From Gemmatimonadota bacterium (lineage in GTDB: Bacteria > Gemmatimonadota > Gemmatimonadetes > Gemmatimonadales > GWC2-71-9), in contig JADKJZ010000009.1 of assembly GCA_016720805.1 (NCBI GenBank), positions 62,001 through 126,000 of the forward strand: 64,000 bases of DNA, written 5' to 3'. Below the pieces are notes generated by a model that ran no database searches, was not told where the DNA came from, and saw nothing but the letters and a program-made list of their open reading frames with translations. Positions 37,547 through 47,790 of this stretch are shown here, piece by piece; the stretch's first letter is position 1, and each line of letters opens with the position of its first letter. The position numbers were made by a program, and so were the translations under genes.

Positions 37547-38477
37547 GGAGATCGCGTCCAGTCAGTCCGATGAAGACGGTCTCGAGCGACGGCTCGACCA
37601 CCTTGAGGTCTGTCAGGCCGAAGGCCGCGACCGCGGCGACCACGCGAGGCACTCCCGCGCCGTCCGGCTCGACCAGAATCCGAAGCCCCGCGTCGGTGGG
37701 GTGGACTTCGCGCACCCCGGCCACCGCGGCCACCACGCGCTGTGCCTCGTCGCGCGATCCCGCAAAGTGGACATCGACCACGGCGTTGCCGCCAGCGTCC
37801 TGCTTCAACGAGGTTGGCGTCCCTTCGGCGAGGAGTCGACCATGGTCGACGACGGCGAGCCGATCGCAGAGCTGGTCGGCCTCCTCCATGTAGTGCGTGG
37901 TGAGCACCACCGTGATCCCTTCGGTGATCAGACCCCGCACCAGATCCCACAGGGCCAGGCGGCTCTGCGGATCAAGGCCGGCGGTGGGCTCGTCGAGGAA
38001 GAGGACACTGGGGCGGTGCGCGACCGCGCGGGCAAGCTGGACGCGCTGTGCGAGGCCACCGGAAAGTGTCATCGGCATGGCATCGGCACGATCGGCGATG
38101 CGAAAGCGCTCCAGCAGCTCGGTCGTCCGGCGCTTCGCCTCGGCATGCCCGACGCCGAAATAGCGGCAATGGAAGTAGATGTTCTGGGAGACACTGCAGG
38201 AGCGGTCCAGCGTCAGCGCCTGCGCGGCGACGCCGATGGCTCGGCGAACGGCCACGGCGTCATCGACGACCGAGAGGCCTGCGACGGTGGCGGTGCCGCC
38301 ACTCGGGCGGACGCGGGTGGTGCAGATGCCGATGGTCGTGGTCTTGCCGGCGCCGTTGGGACCGAGGATGCCGTAGATCGAGCCCGTCGGGACCTCGAGG
38401 GTGATGCCGTCGAGGGCGGCGGTGCTGCTGCCGGCGTAGGTCTTCCGGAGGTCGACGAGGCGAACTGCGCTGGTCAT
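37539..38477 (-). CDS. ABC-2 transporter ATP-binding protein
   Basis: A 312-residue ATPase. Walker A is GPNGAGKTTT, the signature is LSGGLAQRVQLARA, and Walker B is VLFLDEPTAGLDPQ. A C-terminal about 80-residue regulatory domain follows, as in DrrA/NodI-type exporters. A frame continues upstream past 38477, but ATG 38477 matches the family start (SAVRLVDLRKTYAG) and overlaps the stop of the small upstream ORF. The Q-loop region (VAAQALTLDRSCSVSQNI) has Ala before the Gln as in drug exporters. Confidence 0.92.
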   Translation of the reverse strand: MTSAVRLVDLRKTYAGSSTAALDGITLEVPTGSIYGILGPNGAGKTTTIGICTTRVRPSGGTATVAGLSVVDDAVAVRRAIGVAAQALTLDRSCSVSQNIYFHCRYFGVGHAEAKRRTTELLERFRIADRADAMPMTLSGGLAQRVQLARAVAHRPSVLFLDEPTAGLDPQSRLALWDLVRGLITEGITVVLTTHYMEEADQLCDRLAVVDHGRLLAEGTPTSLKQDAGGNAVVDVHFAGSRDEAQRVVAAVAGVREVHPTDAGLRILVEPDGAGVPRVVAAVAAFGLTDLKVVEPSLETVFIGLTGRDLRE

Positions 38478-38647
38478 CGCGCCGGGGGGCGGCGCAGCCC
38501 CCAGAGACCAGCCCCCACCATGCCGACCGCGACGAACAAGACTCCGGACGCGACCGGCGGGGCCGGCTGCGCGAGGTTGCAGAGGCCGGTCAGGATACAA
38601 GACTCTGGCAGCGACGCCTGGGCGGTCAGCAGGAGCGGGAGAAGCAT
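38474..38647 (-). CDS. Small membrane protein coupled to the ABC exporter
   Basis: A 57-residue ORF starting at ATG 38647 and ending in an ATGA overlap with the ATPase. It has a hydrophobic N-terminus (LLPLLLTAQA, signal-like), a short Cys-containing loop (SCILTGLCNL), and a C-terminal helix followed by LRRPPAR. The signal-loop-helix-Arg layout resembles a C-terminal sorting tail, but no PEP-CTERM motif is visible. The overlap supports a real gene; its function is unknown. Confidence 0.5.
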   Translation of the reverse strand: MLLPLLLTAQASLPESCILTGLCNLAQPAPPVASGVLFVAVGMVGAGLWGLRRPPAR

Positions 38648-38679
38648 GCCGAAGGATAGCACGGCGGAGGGAAAGCAGG

Positions 38680-38708
38680 AGGGGCGCCCCGATTGCTGGG
38701 GCGCCCCT
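38680..38708 (-). terminator. Hairpin after tRNA-Ser(CGA)
   Basis: AGGGGCGCCCC (38680-38690) pairs perfectly with GGGGCGCCCCT (38698-38708) around a 7-base loop, 12 bases after the tRNA 3' end. The T tract is weak (CTGCTTTCC). It is probably the tRNA terminator. Confidence 0.6.
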
Positions 38709-38720
38709 CGAGCTGCTGCA

Positions 38721-38807
38721 CGGACAGGGAGGGATTCGAACCCTCGAAACCGTTGCCGGTTTGCCGGTTTTCGAGACCGGTTCCTTCAACCACTCGGACA
38801 CCTGTCC
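38721..38807 (-). tRNA. tRNA-Ser (anticodon CGA)
   Basis: The acceptor GGACAGG/CCTGTCC is the same as in the first tRNA-Ser. The anticodon stem CCGGT/ACCGG encloses CTCGAAA, giving anticodon CGA. The long variable arm and the T arm GAGGG-TTCGAAT-CCCTC are present; CCA is not encoded. It reads UCG. Confidence 0.95.
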
Positions 38808-38890
38808 TGGATTCCGGTGCCGGAGGCACAGGAGCACGACAAAATGGCCGGGAGTGGGCCGCCGATCAAGAGGGGCGCCGCTCGGCCGCC

Positions 38891-39349
38891 TCAGGGGCTG
38901 AGCAGCCCCGAGGCATCGGAGTAGTTCCGCAGGGGCACGGAGAAGGCGACCCGCCCGCTCCGTGCCCACTGGAGCACGATCCGCACGGAATCGCCCGCGG
39001 CGTAGCCGTGCGTGGCCTCCGTGAGCATGATATGCGCACCACCCCCGCCGAGCACCACCGTGGCCCCCGCGGCCACCGGCAGCGCCGTCAGGTCCACCAT
39101 GCGACCGTCGAGCGTCGTGTGCAGCGTGGCGAGACCGTCAGGGCTCTCGACGGCGATCAAGGTGTCGGCCGAGGTCGCCGTGGCGCGGAAACCAATGGTC
39201 GAGCTTCGACTTGACGCGAGCCCCCAGGCGACCCCGTCACGAATGGAGACATCCCCCACCGCGGCACTCGCCCCGGTGACCTCGGGGGCCCGCCGACAGC
39301 CGGGCAGAAGCACACTGGCCATCGCCACGACAATCCATCCAGCCTTCAT
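38891..39349 (-). CDS. PCuAC-type copper chaperone lipoprotein
   Basis: A 152-residue lipoprotein (lipobox LLPGC). It matches the PCu(A)C/DUF461 fold: SADTLIAVESPDGLATLHTT, a Met a few residues later (DGRMVDLT), and the copper motif GGAHIML with HxM. In known systems these periplasmic proteins deliver Cu(I) to the CuA site of cytochrome oxidase. The His-to-Met spacing in the first half is shorter than the classic H(x10)M, so affinity may differ. The ATG overlaps the membrane glycosyltransferase stop (ATGA). Confidence 0.8.
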   Translation of the reverse strand: MKAGWIVVAMASVLLPGCRRAPEVTGASAAVGDVSIRDGVAWGLASSRSSTIGFRATATSADTLIAVESPDGLATLHTTLDGRMVDLTALPVAAGATVVLGGGGAHIMLTEATHGYAAGDSVRIVLQWARSGRVAFSVPLRNYSDASGLLSP

Positions 39350-40974
39350 GGGGTGCTCCGAACAATGGGGGCCATCAGGATCGACCCGTTGGTTGCCGTC
39401 ATCCATGCCACGTCACCATCTCCCCGCCCCAGCAACCGCAGCATCTCGCGCTGTTGCGCCGGCGTCCACGCGCGGATTCGCGAAGCCGAGCCTGGCGGAA
39501 TCTGGGCCACGATCCGTGCACCGAACAGCCACGCGTCGGAGACGACCGGGATCGCCGGCCCCACGACGACAATCGCCCGTCCCGCCAACCCACCGGGGAC
39601 CGCGTCGACGCCGGCCTGGCGCAATCGTTCGAATCGCGCCGTGTCTTCCTTCGTGCGGGTCATCAGCTCCGGGACGTAGATCGCGCCGCGCAGCAGCGCG
39701 GACACCAGTCCAACCCAACCAAGCACCAGGACGACTTCCGACCGAAACCCCTGACCTGATGCGGCCATCCCCGGCGGCCGCCACCACCAGAGGCACCCGA
39801 TCGACGCGAGCAGGACGAACGGCGCGATCAGACGCGGTTCGGCATGCACCACGATGAACTGGGCAATCCCGGCGAGGCCGAGCAGCACGAGGAGCACGGC
39901 CATCCGTTGCTCCCGCCAGCCCGTGGCGAGCAGCCCACGGCGCCAGCTGAGGATGGCCACCGGAAGCAGGACGAAGAGCAGCAGTTGCGGGGTCCAGAGC
40001 GAGACCACGGCCCAGCCTTGTCGACTCCAGTAGCCCACCAGGTCGAAGAGGTCCAGCGGCGCGCGATTGATGCTGCGGACCTCGGCCTGCCACGCGGTCG
40101 GGTCGGACCACGGTGCATACGTCCACTGCGTATTGCTGAAGTCCGCCACGGTGACCAGTTCGCCGTCGGCGAGACGGAGCCCACCGTAGCGCGCATGGGC
40201 GCCGGAGTGTTCGTCGGGCGTCCGAGAGTCGCACCGTTCGAGATACCAGCAGGCGTTGAACGCACCCGCGCTGCCGAGCGTTGGCCGACCCGACTTGAGC
40301 GAGAGCGGCACCACCCACAGCGCCATCACCGCCAGCGCCACACCACCTGCGCGGACAAGGGTGCGGCGCATCGCACGATCCCCGGCGATCGCCAGTAGCG
40401 CCGCAGTGACGAGCAGCCAGGGCCAACTACTGGTCTTGGTCAGGAAGATCACCCCGAACCACGCCCCCAGCGCATACCATCGGCTGCCCGCGCCACGGAG
40501 CAACTCACCGCCCAATACGAGGACCGCCCCAATCAGCAGCAGATCGGGCGTGACGGCGTCGAGTCGTGGGGTCCGCGCCGACGCCAGCAAGAAGGCGGCG
40601 AAGAGGGCGCGCGCGACGATCGGGTCGCCGTGCGCTCGGGCCGATCGCCAGAGCAGCGCCACGATGCCAAGCGCGATCCCGACATTCAGGAAATGCACCT
40701 GCACCAGGAGCGTTGTCCCGGTCGCGCCCGTCGCGGTGCCGAGCACCGCGAGGAGCAGCGGGTAGAGTGGACTCCAGTAGCCCTGGACGGCGCCGGACCA
40801 ATCACCAGCCGAGAACCGGGCCGCGATGTCGAGGTAGGAGACGCCGTCGGGGTTGAGCGCCGTGCGACTGGTCCATCCGAGCACGATGCAGAGCGCCGCG
40901 CAGACGGCGGCGATCAGCGCGATCTCGAGTCGGGTCGCGGCCGACGACGTGGAGGCGACCCGTGGCACCGTCAT
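39346..40974 (-). CDS. ArnT/PMT-like membrane glycosyltransferase
   Basis: A 542-residue polytopic protein with about 11 hydrophobic helices and a C-terminal periplasmic domain. The first loop has LNPDGVSYLDIAARFSAGDW, with the acidic residues that in GT39/GT83 enzymes bind the lipid-linked sugar donor, and Pro/Tyr-rich SPLYPLLL follows. It probably transfers a sugar from undecaprenyl phosphate to a surface acceptor. The ATG overlaps the response regulator stop and the stop overlaps the PCuAC start. Confidence 0.75.
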   Translation of the reverse strand: MTVPRVASTSSAATRLEIALIAAVCAALCIVLGWTSRTALNPDGVSYLDIAARFSAGDWSGAVQGYWSPLYPLLLAVLGTATGATGTTLLVQVHFLNVGIALGIVALLWRSARAHGDPIVARALFAAFLLASARTPRLDAVTPDLLLIGAVLVLGGELLRGAGSRWYALGAWFGVIFLTKTSSWPWLLVTAALLAIAGDRAMRRTLVRAGGVALAVMALWVVPLSLKSGRPTLGSAGAFNACWYLERCDSRTPDEHSGAHARYGGLRLADGELVTVADFSNTQWTYAPWSDPTAWQAEVRSINRAPLDLFDLVGYWSRQGWAVVSLWTPQLLLFVLLPVAILSWRRGLLATGWREQRMAVLLVLLGLAGIAQFIVVHAEPRLIAPFVLLASIGCLWWWRPPGMAASGQGFRSEVVLVLGWVGLVSALLRGAIYVPELMTRTKEDTARFERLRQAGVDAVPGGLAGRAIVVVGPAIPVVSDAWLFGARIVAQIPPGSASRIRAWTPAQQREMLRLLGRGDGDVAWMTATNGSILMAPIVRSTP

Positions 40975-42197
40975 CCGGCGGCCACCGCCGGCGGCGGCGA
41001 TGCGTCGACCGAGAGCACGGCTTCGAGCAGTTGGCCACCTTCGGTGCGGACGAGCACACGAGCGGCGGCGTCCGTGTCAGACTCGGTGTTCTCTGTCGGG
41101 GCGTTGGCGCTGAAGGTCCAGCCCCGCTGCGAGAGGGCATGCGCCACTCGAGCCGCGGCTGGGGTAGCCACGGCATGGAGCAACTTGTCGGCGGCGCCTT
41201 CGTCGGCCCCATCGGGTGCGGCCAGGGCGGTCACGTCCGCGGCCGTCATGCGCAACACCAGCGCCACCGACTCACTGCCGCCCACGCGGGTCAGCGAGAC
41301 GCGGACGCTCACGAGCTCGCCGGTGGGGCCGTCGCCTGTCTCGACGAGCGACGATTCCTGGCCCGTCAGGATGCCGAGCGACTGCCGACAGGCCACACCG
41401 AGGTCGGCGCCCACCGCCGCGAGATGCTTGGTGAGCTGTCCGCCGTCGTCGCGCAGCCCGGCGATCAACGACTCCAGCGACGCGAGCAGCTTCTGCGGCA
41501 CGTGCGTCCGTTGGACGATCGCGTCGAAGGCGTCGCCACCTTCAGTCACGGCATGATCGGTCACCAGCACGACCTTGCTGGCCCCGCTGGCGCGGAGCGT
41601 CCGCGCGATGACCACTTCGGACGGCATGGCGAGGCCCTGGCCGAGGAGGACAAGCAGCGGCGGCGCGGCGATCGCGGACGCAAAGGCCGCGGCGACGGGG
41701 AGATCGTCGACGATGGCGAAACGGCTCCCCAGAGCGGCACGGACGACGGCACCATAGCCGGGCTCGCGATCGATCAGCATCAGCGAGTCGCGCGTCGTGC
41801 TCGCCGCCGTGGGCGCGGCGTGCCTCGCCTCGACGCGAGTGAGCAACTCATCGAATCGTTGGCCGGCGGTGGCGGGATCGAGCGGCTTGAGGAGGTAGTC
41901 CTCGATGCCGAGGTCGACCATGCGGAGCACCAGCGCCTTGTCGGAGATGGCCGACACGGCCACGACCGGCAGTTCCCGGTAGGCCGCCGAGCCGCGAAGC
42001 GCTTCGAGCAGGCCGAGCCCGTCGAGGTACGGCATGGTGACATCGGTGATCACGAGGTCGGGGCGTTCTGCCTCGACGGCTGCCAGCGCGGCGACGCCGT
42101 TGTCCGCTTCAGTGATCTCGACATGGGGATGGCGCGAGGCGAGGCGGACGACCAGCCGCCGCATCGTGGGATCATCATCAACGACCAGAACCTTCAC
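40971..42197 (-). CDS. Response regulator receiver protein with unusual C-terminal half
   Basis: A 408-residue protein. Residues 1-120 are a receiver domain: acidic pocket LVVDDDPTMRR, phosphoacceptor Asp in LVITDVTMPYLDG, Ser in VAVSAISD and Lys in YLLKPLDP. Residues 140-250 look like a second, degenerate receiver (SLMLIDREPGYG) without the phosphoacceptor. The last 130 residues resemble a CheX/CheC-like alpha/beta domain and contain no DNA-binding motif. GTG 42197 is chosen because GGAGG lies six bases before it. No histidine kinase is adjacent. Confidence 0.8.
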   Translation of the reverse strand: MKVLVVDDDPTMRRLVVRLASRHPHVEITEADNGVAALAAVEAERPDLVITDVTMPYLDGLGLLEALRGSAAYRELPVVAVSAISDKALVLRMVDLGIEDYLLKPLDPATAGQRFDELLTRVEARHAAPTAASTTRDSLMLIDREPGYGAVVRAALGSRFAIVDDLPVAAAFASAIAAPPLLVLLGQGLAMPSEVVIARTLRASGASKVVLVTDHAVTEGGDAFDAIVQRTHVPQKLLASLESLIAGLRDDGGQLTKHLAAVGADLGVACRQSLGILTGQESSLVETGDGPTGELVSVRVSLTRVGGSESVALVLRMTAADVTALAAPDGADEGAADKLLHAVATPAAARVAHALSQRGWTFSANAPTENTESDTDAAARVLVRTEGGQLLEAVLSVDASPPPAVAAG

Positions 42198-42259
42198 GAC
42201 GCCTCCGAGGGGAACGACCGCCGACATCGACCGCTCTTCAGGTTATCGGCGCGATGGCA

Positions 42260-43292
<1,033 letters not shown>

Positions 43293-43297
43293 TTCAC

Positions 43298-43765
43298 TCA
43301 GCGACGATCCTGGAAGAAGTGTCGAAGAATATCACCGCAGGCGTCGGCGAGCACCCCGCCCCGCACCTCGGGGTGATGGTTCAGCCGGGGATGTCGGAGC
43401 AGGTCGTGCACCGAGCCCGCCATCCCGGCCTTGTCGTCCCACGCACCAAAGACCACGCGACCGACCTTGGCGAGGATGATCGCCCCGGCGCACTGGGCAC
43501 ACGGCTCGAGGGTCACGTACAAGGTGGCATCGGGGAGTCGATCACTCCCCAATGCGCCGAGTGCCCCGCGAATGGCGAGGCACTCGGCGTGGGCCGTCGG
43601 ATCGCCGGACGCCACCGTGAGGTTGTGAGCGACGGCGAGCACTCGGTCGCCCACGCAGACCGCCGCGCCGACGGGGACCTCGCCTGCCGCCGCGGCCGCC
43701 GCGGCCTGCGCAAGCGCCAGCCGCATTCCTGCGAGATCGGCGGCCGAGGGTGGTGCTTCACCCAC
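43298..43765 (-). CDS. tadA: tRNA-specific adenosine deaminase
   Basis: A 155-residue zinc deaminase that converts A34 to inosine in tRNA-Arg(ACG). HAE ([11 protein letters not shown]) and PCAQC ([11 protein letters not shown]) supply the zinc ligands and catalytic Glu, and the C-terminal [20 protein letters not shown] is typical of TadA. The start overlaps the clpB stop by eight bases. The stop is only five bases from the G/C-only block, so the downstream region is unreliable. Confidence 0.92.
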   Translation of the reverse strand: MGEAPPSAADLAGMRLALAQAAAAAAAGEVPVGAAVCVGDRVLAVAHNLTVASGDPTAHAECLAIRGALGALGSDRLPDATLYVTLEPCAQCAGAIILAKVGRVVFGAWDDKAGMAGSVHDLLRHPRLNHHPEVRGGVLADACGDILRHFFQDRR

Positions 43766-46369
43766 CCGCGGCCGGAACCCGCTCGAAGGTGAGTTGCTCG
43801 CCCACGACCGTGACCCGGATGATGTCGCCCTCCTCGTAGGCGCCCGCCAGCAGCTCCATGGCGATCGGGTTCTGCAGTTCGCGCTGAATGACCCGCTTGA
43901 GTGGCCGCGCGCCGTAGAGAGGATCGTACCCCGCGTCCCCGATCCACGACATCGCTTCGGGGGTCACGTCGAGGACCATTCCCTTCGCCGCGATCAGCGC
44001 GCGCAGCTTGCCGAGTTGCAGCGCCACGATCTGATCCAGGTCCTCGCGCGTGAGCGGATGGAAGACGATCACGTCATCCACGCGGTTGAGGAATTCGGGA
44101 CGGAAGTGCCCCCGCAACTCCTCGAGCACCTTCGACTCGATCTCGAGCCATTCGACCGGATCGGGCTCGCGCACGGCGGTGATGTAGCGACCGCCGAGAT
44201 TGCTCGTCATGATGATGACGGTGTTCCGGAAATCCACCACCCGTCCCTGGGAGTCGGTCAGCCGGCCATCGTCCAGCACCTGCAGCAGCAGATTGAAGAC
44301 GTCGGGATGCGCCTTCTCGATCTCATCGAACAGCAGGACGGAGTACGGCCGCCGCCGCACCGCCTCGGTCAGCTGGCCGCCCTCTTCGTAGCCGACGTAC
44401 CCTGGGGGTGCCCCGATCATCCGCGAGACGGCGTGCTTCTCCATGTACTCCGACATGTCGAGCCGCACCATCGCGCGTTCGTCGTCGAAGAGGAACTCGG
44501 CAAGCGCCCGCGCCGTCTCCGTCTTGCCGACACCGGTCGGACCGAGGAAGATGAACGAGCCGGTCGGGCGCGCGGTGTCCTGCAGCCCCGCCCGGGCCCT
44601 CCGCACCGCATTCGATACCGCGGCAATCGCCTCGGGCTGTCCGACGACCCGCCGGGCCAGCTCGGCCTCGAGGCGGGTCAGCCGCGCCCGATCGGATTCC
44701 AGCATCTTGGTGACCGGAATCCCCGTCCACTTGGCGACGACCGACGCGATGTCCTCGGTGTCCACCTCCTCGCGGAGATAGCGCGCCCCCTGCTGGGCAT
44801 CGCCGAGCTTCGCCTCCTCGACGGTGAGGGCTCGCTCCAGCTCAGGAATGCGGCCGTAGCGGAGCTCACCGGCCTTCTGGAGATCGCCACTGCGCGTGGC
44901 CTGATCCACCTCGGCGCGCAGTTGCTCCACTTCGGCCTTCTTCTTCTGGATCTTCTCGATGGCAGACTTTTCGGACTGCCACTGCGCCTTCATGCCGGCA
45001 CTCTTCTCCCGCTGCTCGGCGATCTCCTGCTCGAGGATCGACCGACGCTCGATGGACGCCTTGTCCTTCTCGCGCAGCAGCGATTGCCGCTCGATCTCGA
45101 GCTGCAGCACGCGCCGCTCGACCTCGTCGATCTCCTGCGGCAGCGAGTCGATCTCCATGCGGAGCCGGGCGGCGGCCTCGTCGATCAGGTCGATCGCCTT
45201 GTCCGGCAGGAAGCGGTCGCCGATGTAGCGACTGGAGAGCGTCGCGGCGGCGATCAGCGCGTTGTCGGTGATCCGGACGCCGTGGTGAACCTCGTACTTC
45301 TCCTTGAGGCCGCGGAGGATGGCGATGGTGTCCTCGACGCTGGCTCGCCGACGAAGACCGGCTGGAAGCGGCGCTCGAGCGCGGCATCCTTCTCGACATG
45401 CAGACGGTACTCGTCCAGCGTCGTCGCACCGACCACGTGCAACTCGCCGCGCGCCAGCGCCGGCTTCAGCAGGTTGGAGGCGTCGACCGCACCCTCCGCC
45501 TTCCCCGCACCCACCAGGGTGTGCAGTTCGTCGATGAAGACGATGTAGCGTCCCTCGGCATCGGTCAGTTCCTTGACCACCGCCTTGAGGCGCTCCTCGA
45601 ATTCGCCGCGGAACTTCGCGCCCGCAAGCAGCAGCCCGATGTCGAGCGCCACGACCTCGCGATTGCGGAGCGAGTCGGGGACGTCGCCATTCACGATCCG
45701 CTGCGCCAGCCCTTCGACAATCGCCGTCTTGCCCACGCCGGGCTCGCCAATGAGGACGGGGTTGTTCTTGGTCCGCCGGGAGAGCACCTGCATCACGCGG
45801 CGCACTTCCTCGTCACGACCGATCACGGGATCGAGTTTTCCGTCCCGTGCCGACTGGGTGAGGTTGCGGGTGAAGCGCTCGAGCGCCTGGTACTTCTCTT
45901 CCGGCGTCTGATCGGTCACGCGATGCGACCCGCGCAGCTGGGCGAGCGCGTCGCGCAACTGCTTGGCGGTCAGTCCGGCGTCCTCGAGGAGACGGCGTGC
46001 GGTGGTGCCCTTCTCCTCGGTCAGCGCCAGCAGCAGATGCTCGGTGGAGACGTAGTCGTCGCCGAACTCCTTGCTGAGCTTCTCGGCGCGATCGAAGATC
46101 TTCGACAGGCCACGATCGATGGTCGGCTGGGTGTCACCACCCTCCTGCTTCGGAAAGGTGGCGACCTCGGCTTCGACCAGATTGCTGAGGCGAGAGACGG
46201 TCACCCCGGCCTTGCGGAGGAGCGGCGGCACGATGCCGTCGTCCTGCGCCAGCAGCACGGCGAGCAGGTGCGCATCGTTCACCACCGGGTTGCCGCGCTT
46301 GCCGGCGTGCTCGATCGCGTCCCGCACCGCTTCCTGCGCCTTCACGGTCAATCGTTCTGGTCTCAGCAT
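43758..46369 (-). CDS. clpB: ClpB protein disaggregase (frame broken by one base)
   Basis: ClpB is an Hsp104-type hexameric ATPase that rescues aggregated proteins with DnaK. From ATG 46369 (site AGGAGGG) the sequence shows the N domain, the first ATPase ([27 protein letters not shown]) and FQPVFVGEP. There the frame fails. The next frame continues through the long coiled-coil M domain and the second ATPase ([21 protein letters not shown]). Adding one base near 45341-45346 restores a protein of about 870 residues, the normal ClpB length. Nothing else is damaged, so an indel error is likely. A hairpin terminator and a heat-shock-like promoter lie upstream. Confidence 0.9.
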
Positions 46370-46430
46370 CGGACATCCCTCCTGGGCTCTCGTGGAAGAT
46401 GGCAAGGGACGCGCCGCGCCGCACCTGCCG

Positions 46431-46456
46431 GAATGGCCGAACCGAGATCCCTCAAG
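46431..46456 (-). promoter_or_regulatory. Possible heat-shock (sigma-32-like) promoter of clpB
   Basis: On the minus strand CTTGAG (46456-46451) and CCATTC (46436-46431) are separated by 14 bases, about 60 bases before the clpB start. This resembles the CTTGAA...CCCCAT pattern of RpoH promoters. The match is partial and the spacer is within range. Confidence 0.35.
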
Positions 46457-46482
46457 GTATCGGTGTATGTCCAAAACGCCGC

Positions 46483-46504
46483 GAGGGACGCACGGGCGTC
46501 CCTC
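46483..46504 (-). terminator. Terminator between secreted protein gene and clpB
   Basis: GAGGGACGC (46483-46491) pairs with GCGTCCCTC (46496-46504) around four bases. The hairpin begins at the stop codon of the FlgD-Ig-like gene and is followed downstream on that strand by GCGTTTTGG. Confidence 0.6.
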
Positions 46505-46928
46505 ACGGTTGGGTCACGATCAGCTTTCTGGTGCGTGGAGCCCGGTCATCCACGGCAAGCTGGAGGTAGTAAATCCCGGGCGGCGCAACGCGCGTTCCGC
46601 CATCAATGGTGCCGTCCCACACGGCCACGTAGGTCCCGCATCGCAACGGACTGTTGTCGAGCGGAGTGGTTCGCCGTCCCCGCAACCGCAACGCGGCCAC
46701 CGGATTGGCAAGCACATTGTAGACCTTCACGCTGACGCGTGGAATGTGATCCTTGCGGCAGACCTCCGCATCGATGGCAAACGGAACGAGCGCCGCCGGG
46801 AGGACGGGGTTGGGGCGCGGCTCCTCGAGCGAGATCACGGGCCGATCGGACGACCGTTGGGCAACGGCTGGCCTGGTCACCACCCCGAGGAGCACCGCCA
46901 CGACCACCGACCAGAGCAGTCGGCGCAT
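46503..46928 (-). CDS. Secreted FlgD-Ig-like domain protein
   Basis: A 141-residue exported protein with a signal peptide ending AVAQ. One beta-sandwich of the FlgD-Ig/T9SS-tail type follows: [18 protein letters not shown], then [29 protein letters not shown], where the WDG...PGxYY pattern is diagnostic. Such domains usually end larger secreted proteins; here it stands alone. Two cysteines (VCRKDH, LRCGTY) could form a disulfide. ATG 46928 gives the best signal. Role unknown. Confidence 0.72.
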   Translation of the reverse strand: MRRLLWSVVVAVLLGVVTRPAVAQRSSDRPVISLEEPRPNPVLPAALVPFAIDAEVCRKDHIPRVSVKVYNVLANPVAALRLRGRRTTPLDNSPLRCGTYVAVWDGTIDGGTRVAPPGIYYLQLAVDDRAPRTRKLIVTQP

Positions 46929-47036
46929 GGAAACTCCTTCAGGCAACAGACATTGGTGGGTTCGAACAGGCCTCCGTCGGGTGACGGTTCGGGAATGGAA
47001 CAGGTGAATAGTGTCACCTTGGGGCCTCCCGGGCCA

Positions 47037-47786
47037 CTACCCCGCGCGCCGCCAGGCCTCCAGGGCGGGAAGCTCCCCATCGGCCAGGTGGTGGCCCACC
47101 CAGCGGGCCAGCAGCCGCCGATGGGCGGCCGCGTGGGGGGCGTCAAGCACCGGAAGGTCGGCACCCGGGGTCAGCAGGGCGACCACCGCGGCCCGGTCCT
47201 CGGCGGCCAGGCGAGCGGCGCCCGTCCCACGGGCACAGGCCTCACACAGGAAGCCGCCATCCCCGAGGGAGAAGGCCACCGCCCCCGGAGGCAGGTCGGC
47301 GCCGTCCCGGGCGCAGTGTTCAAGGGCCGGCCCGAGCCCGAGATCCCCGATCAGCCGCCAGAGCGCCCGCAAACCAACGACCTCGACGGCGTCCAGGGGA
47401 GCGAGCTCGATCAGCGCCACCGCCTGCCGGATGTCCTCGTAGAGGGGGGGATTGCCGACCGGCGGCACGAAGCGCACTGCCAACTCGGCCAGCGCCGAGG
47501 CAGCGTGGAACCGGCGCATGTCGTTCGCCAGCCCGCCATGCCACCCCGTCAGGTCGAAGGCGACCATGGTGTGGAGGTCGCCACCCCGCGATTGGAGCAG
47601 ATGGGCCTGGCCCTCGCTGAGGAGTTGCAGGGAGGCGCCGAATCGGCTCTTGGGGCGCAGCGCCCCTTTGGCGATCGCGCTGAGCATCCCGAGATCGCGC
47701 GTGAGGAGCCGAACGATGCGCGAGGTTTCCCCGTAGCGAATGGACCCGAGGACGATCGCGGGAGTGATGGTCGGGGAGCCCGCCAC
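47037..47786 (-). CDS. recO: DNA repair protein RecO
   Basis: A 249-residue protein. The N-terminal OB fold carries AIVLGSIRYGETSRIVRLLTRDLGMLSAIAKG. A helical domain follows with a zinc-finger-like CARDG ... FLCEACARG. RecO loads RecA onto SSB-coated DNA together with RecR. GTG 47786 lies four bases after the stop codon of the preceding lipoprotein gene, so recO is probably read with the B12 uptake genes. The length is normal. Confidence 0.9.
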   Translation of the reverse strand: MAGSPTITPAIVLGSIRYGETSRIVRLLTRDLGMLSAIAKGALRPKSRFGASLQLLSEGQAHLLQSRGGDLHTMVAFDLTGWHGGLANDMRRFHAASALAELAVRFVPPVGNPPLYEDIRQAVALIELAPLDAVEVVGLRALWRLIGDLGLGPALEHCARDGADLPPGAVAFSLGDGGFLCEACARGTGAARLAAEDRAAVVALLTPGADLPVLDAPHAAAHRRLLARWVGHHLADGELPALEAWRRAG

Positions 47787-47790
47787 CGGC

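Noticed and set aside
24487..38807. Two tRNA-Ser genes as attachment sites of an integrated element
   Set aside because: They share acceptor and T-arm sequence as expected for two tRNA-Ser, but no integrase or phage gene lies between them and the anticodon and variable arms differ.
43758..46369. Programmed frameshift or internal start making a short ClpB form
   Set aside because: The known short ClpB starts at an internal codon upstream of this site, no slippery sequence is visible, and similar single-base faults occur in other genes.
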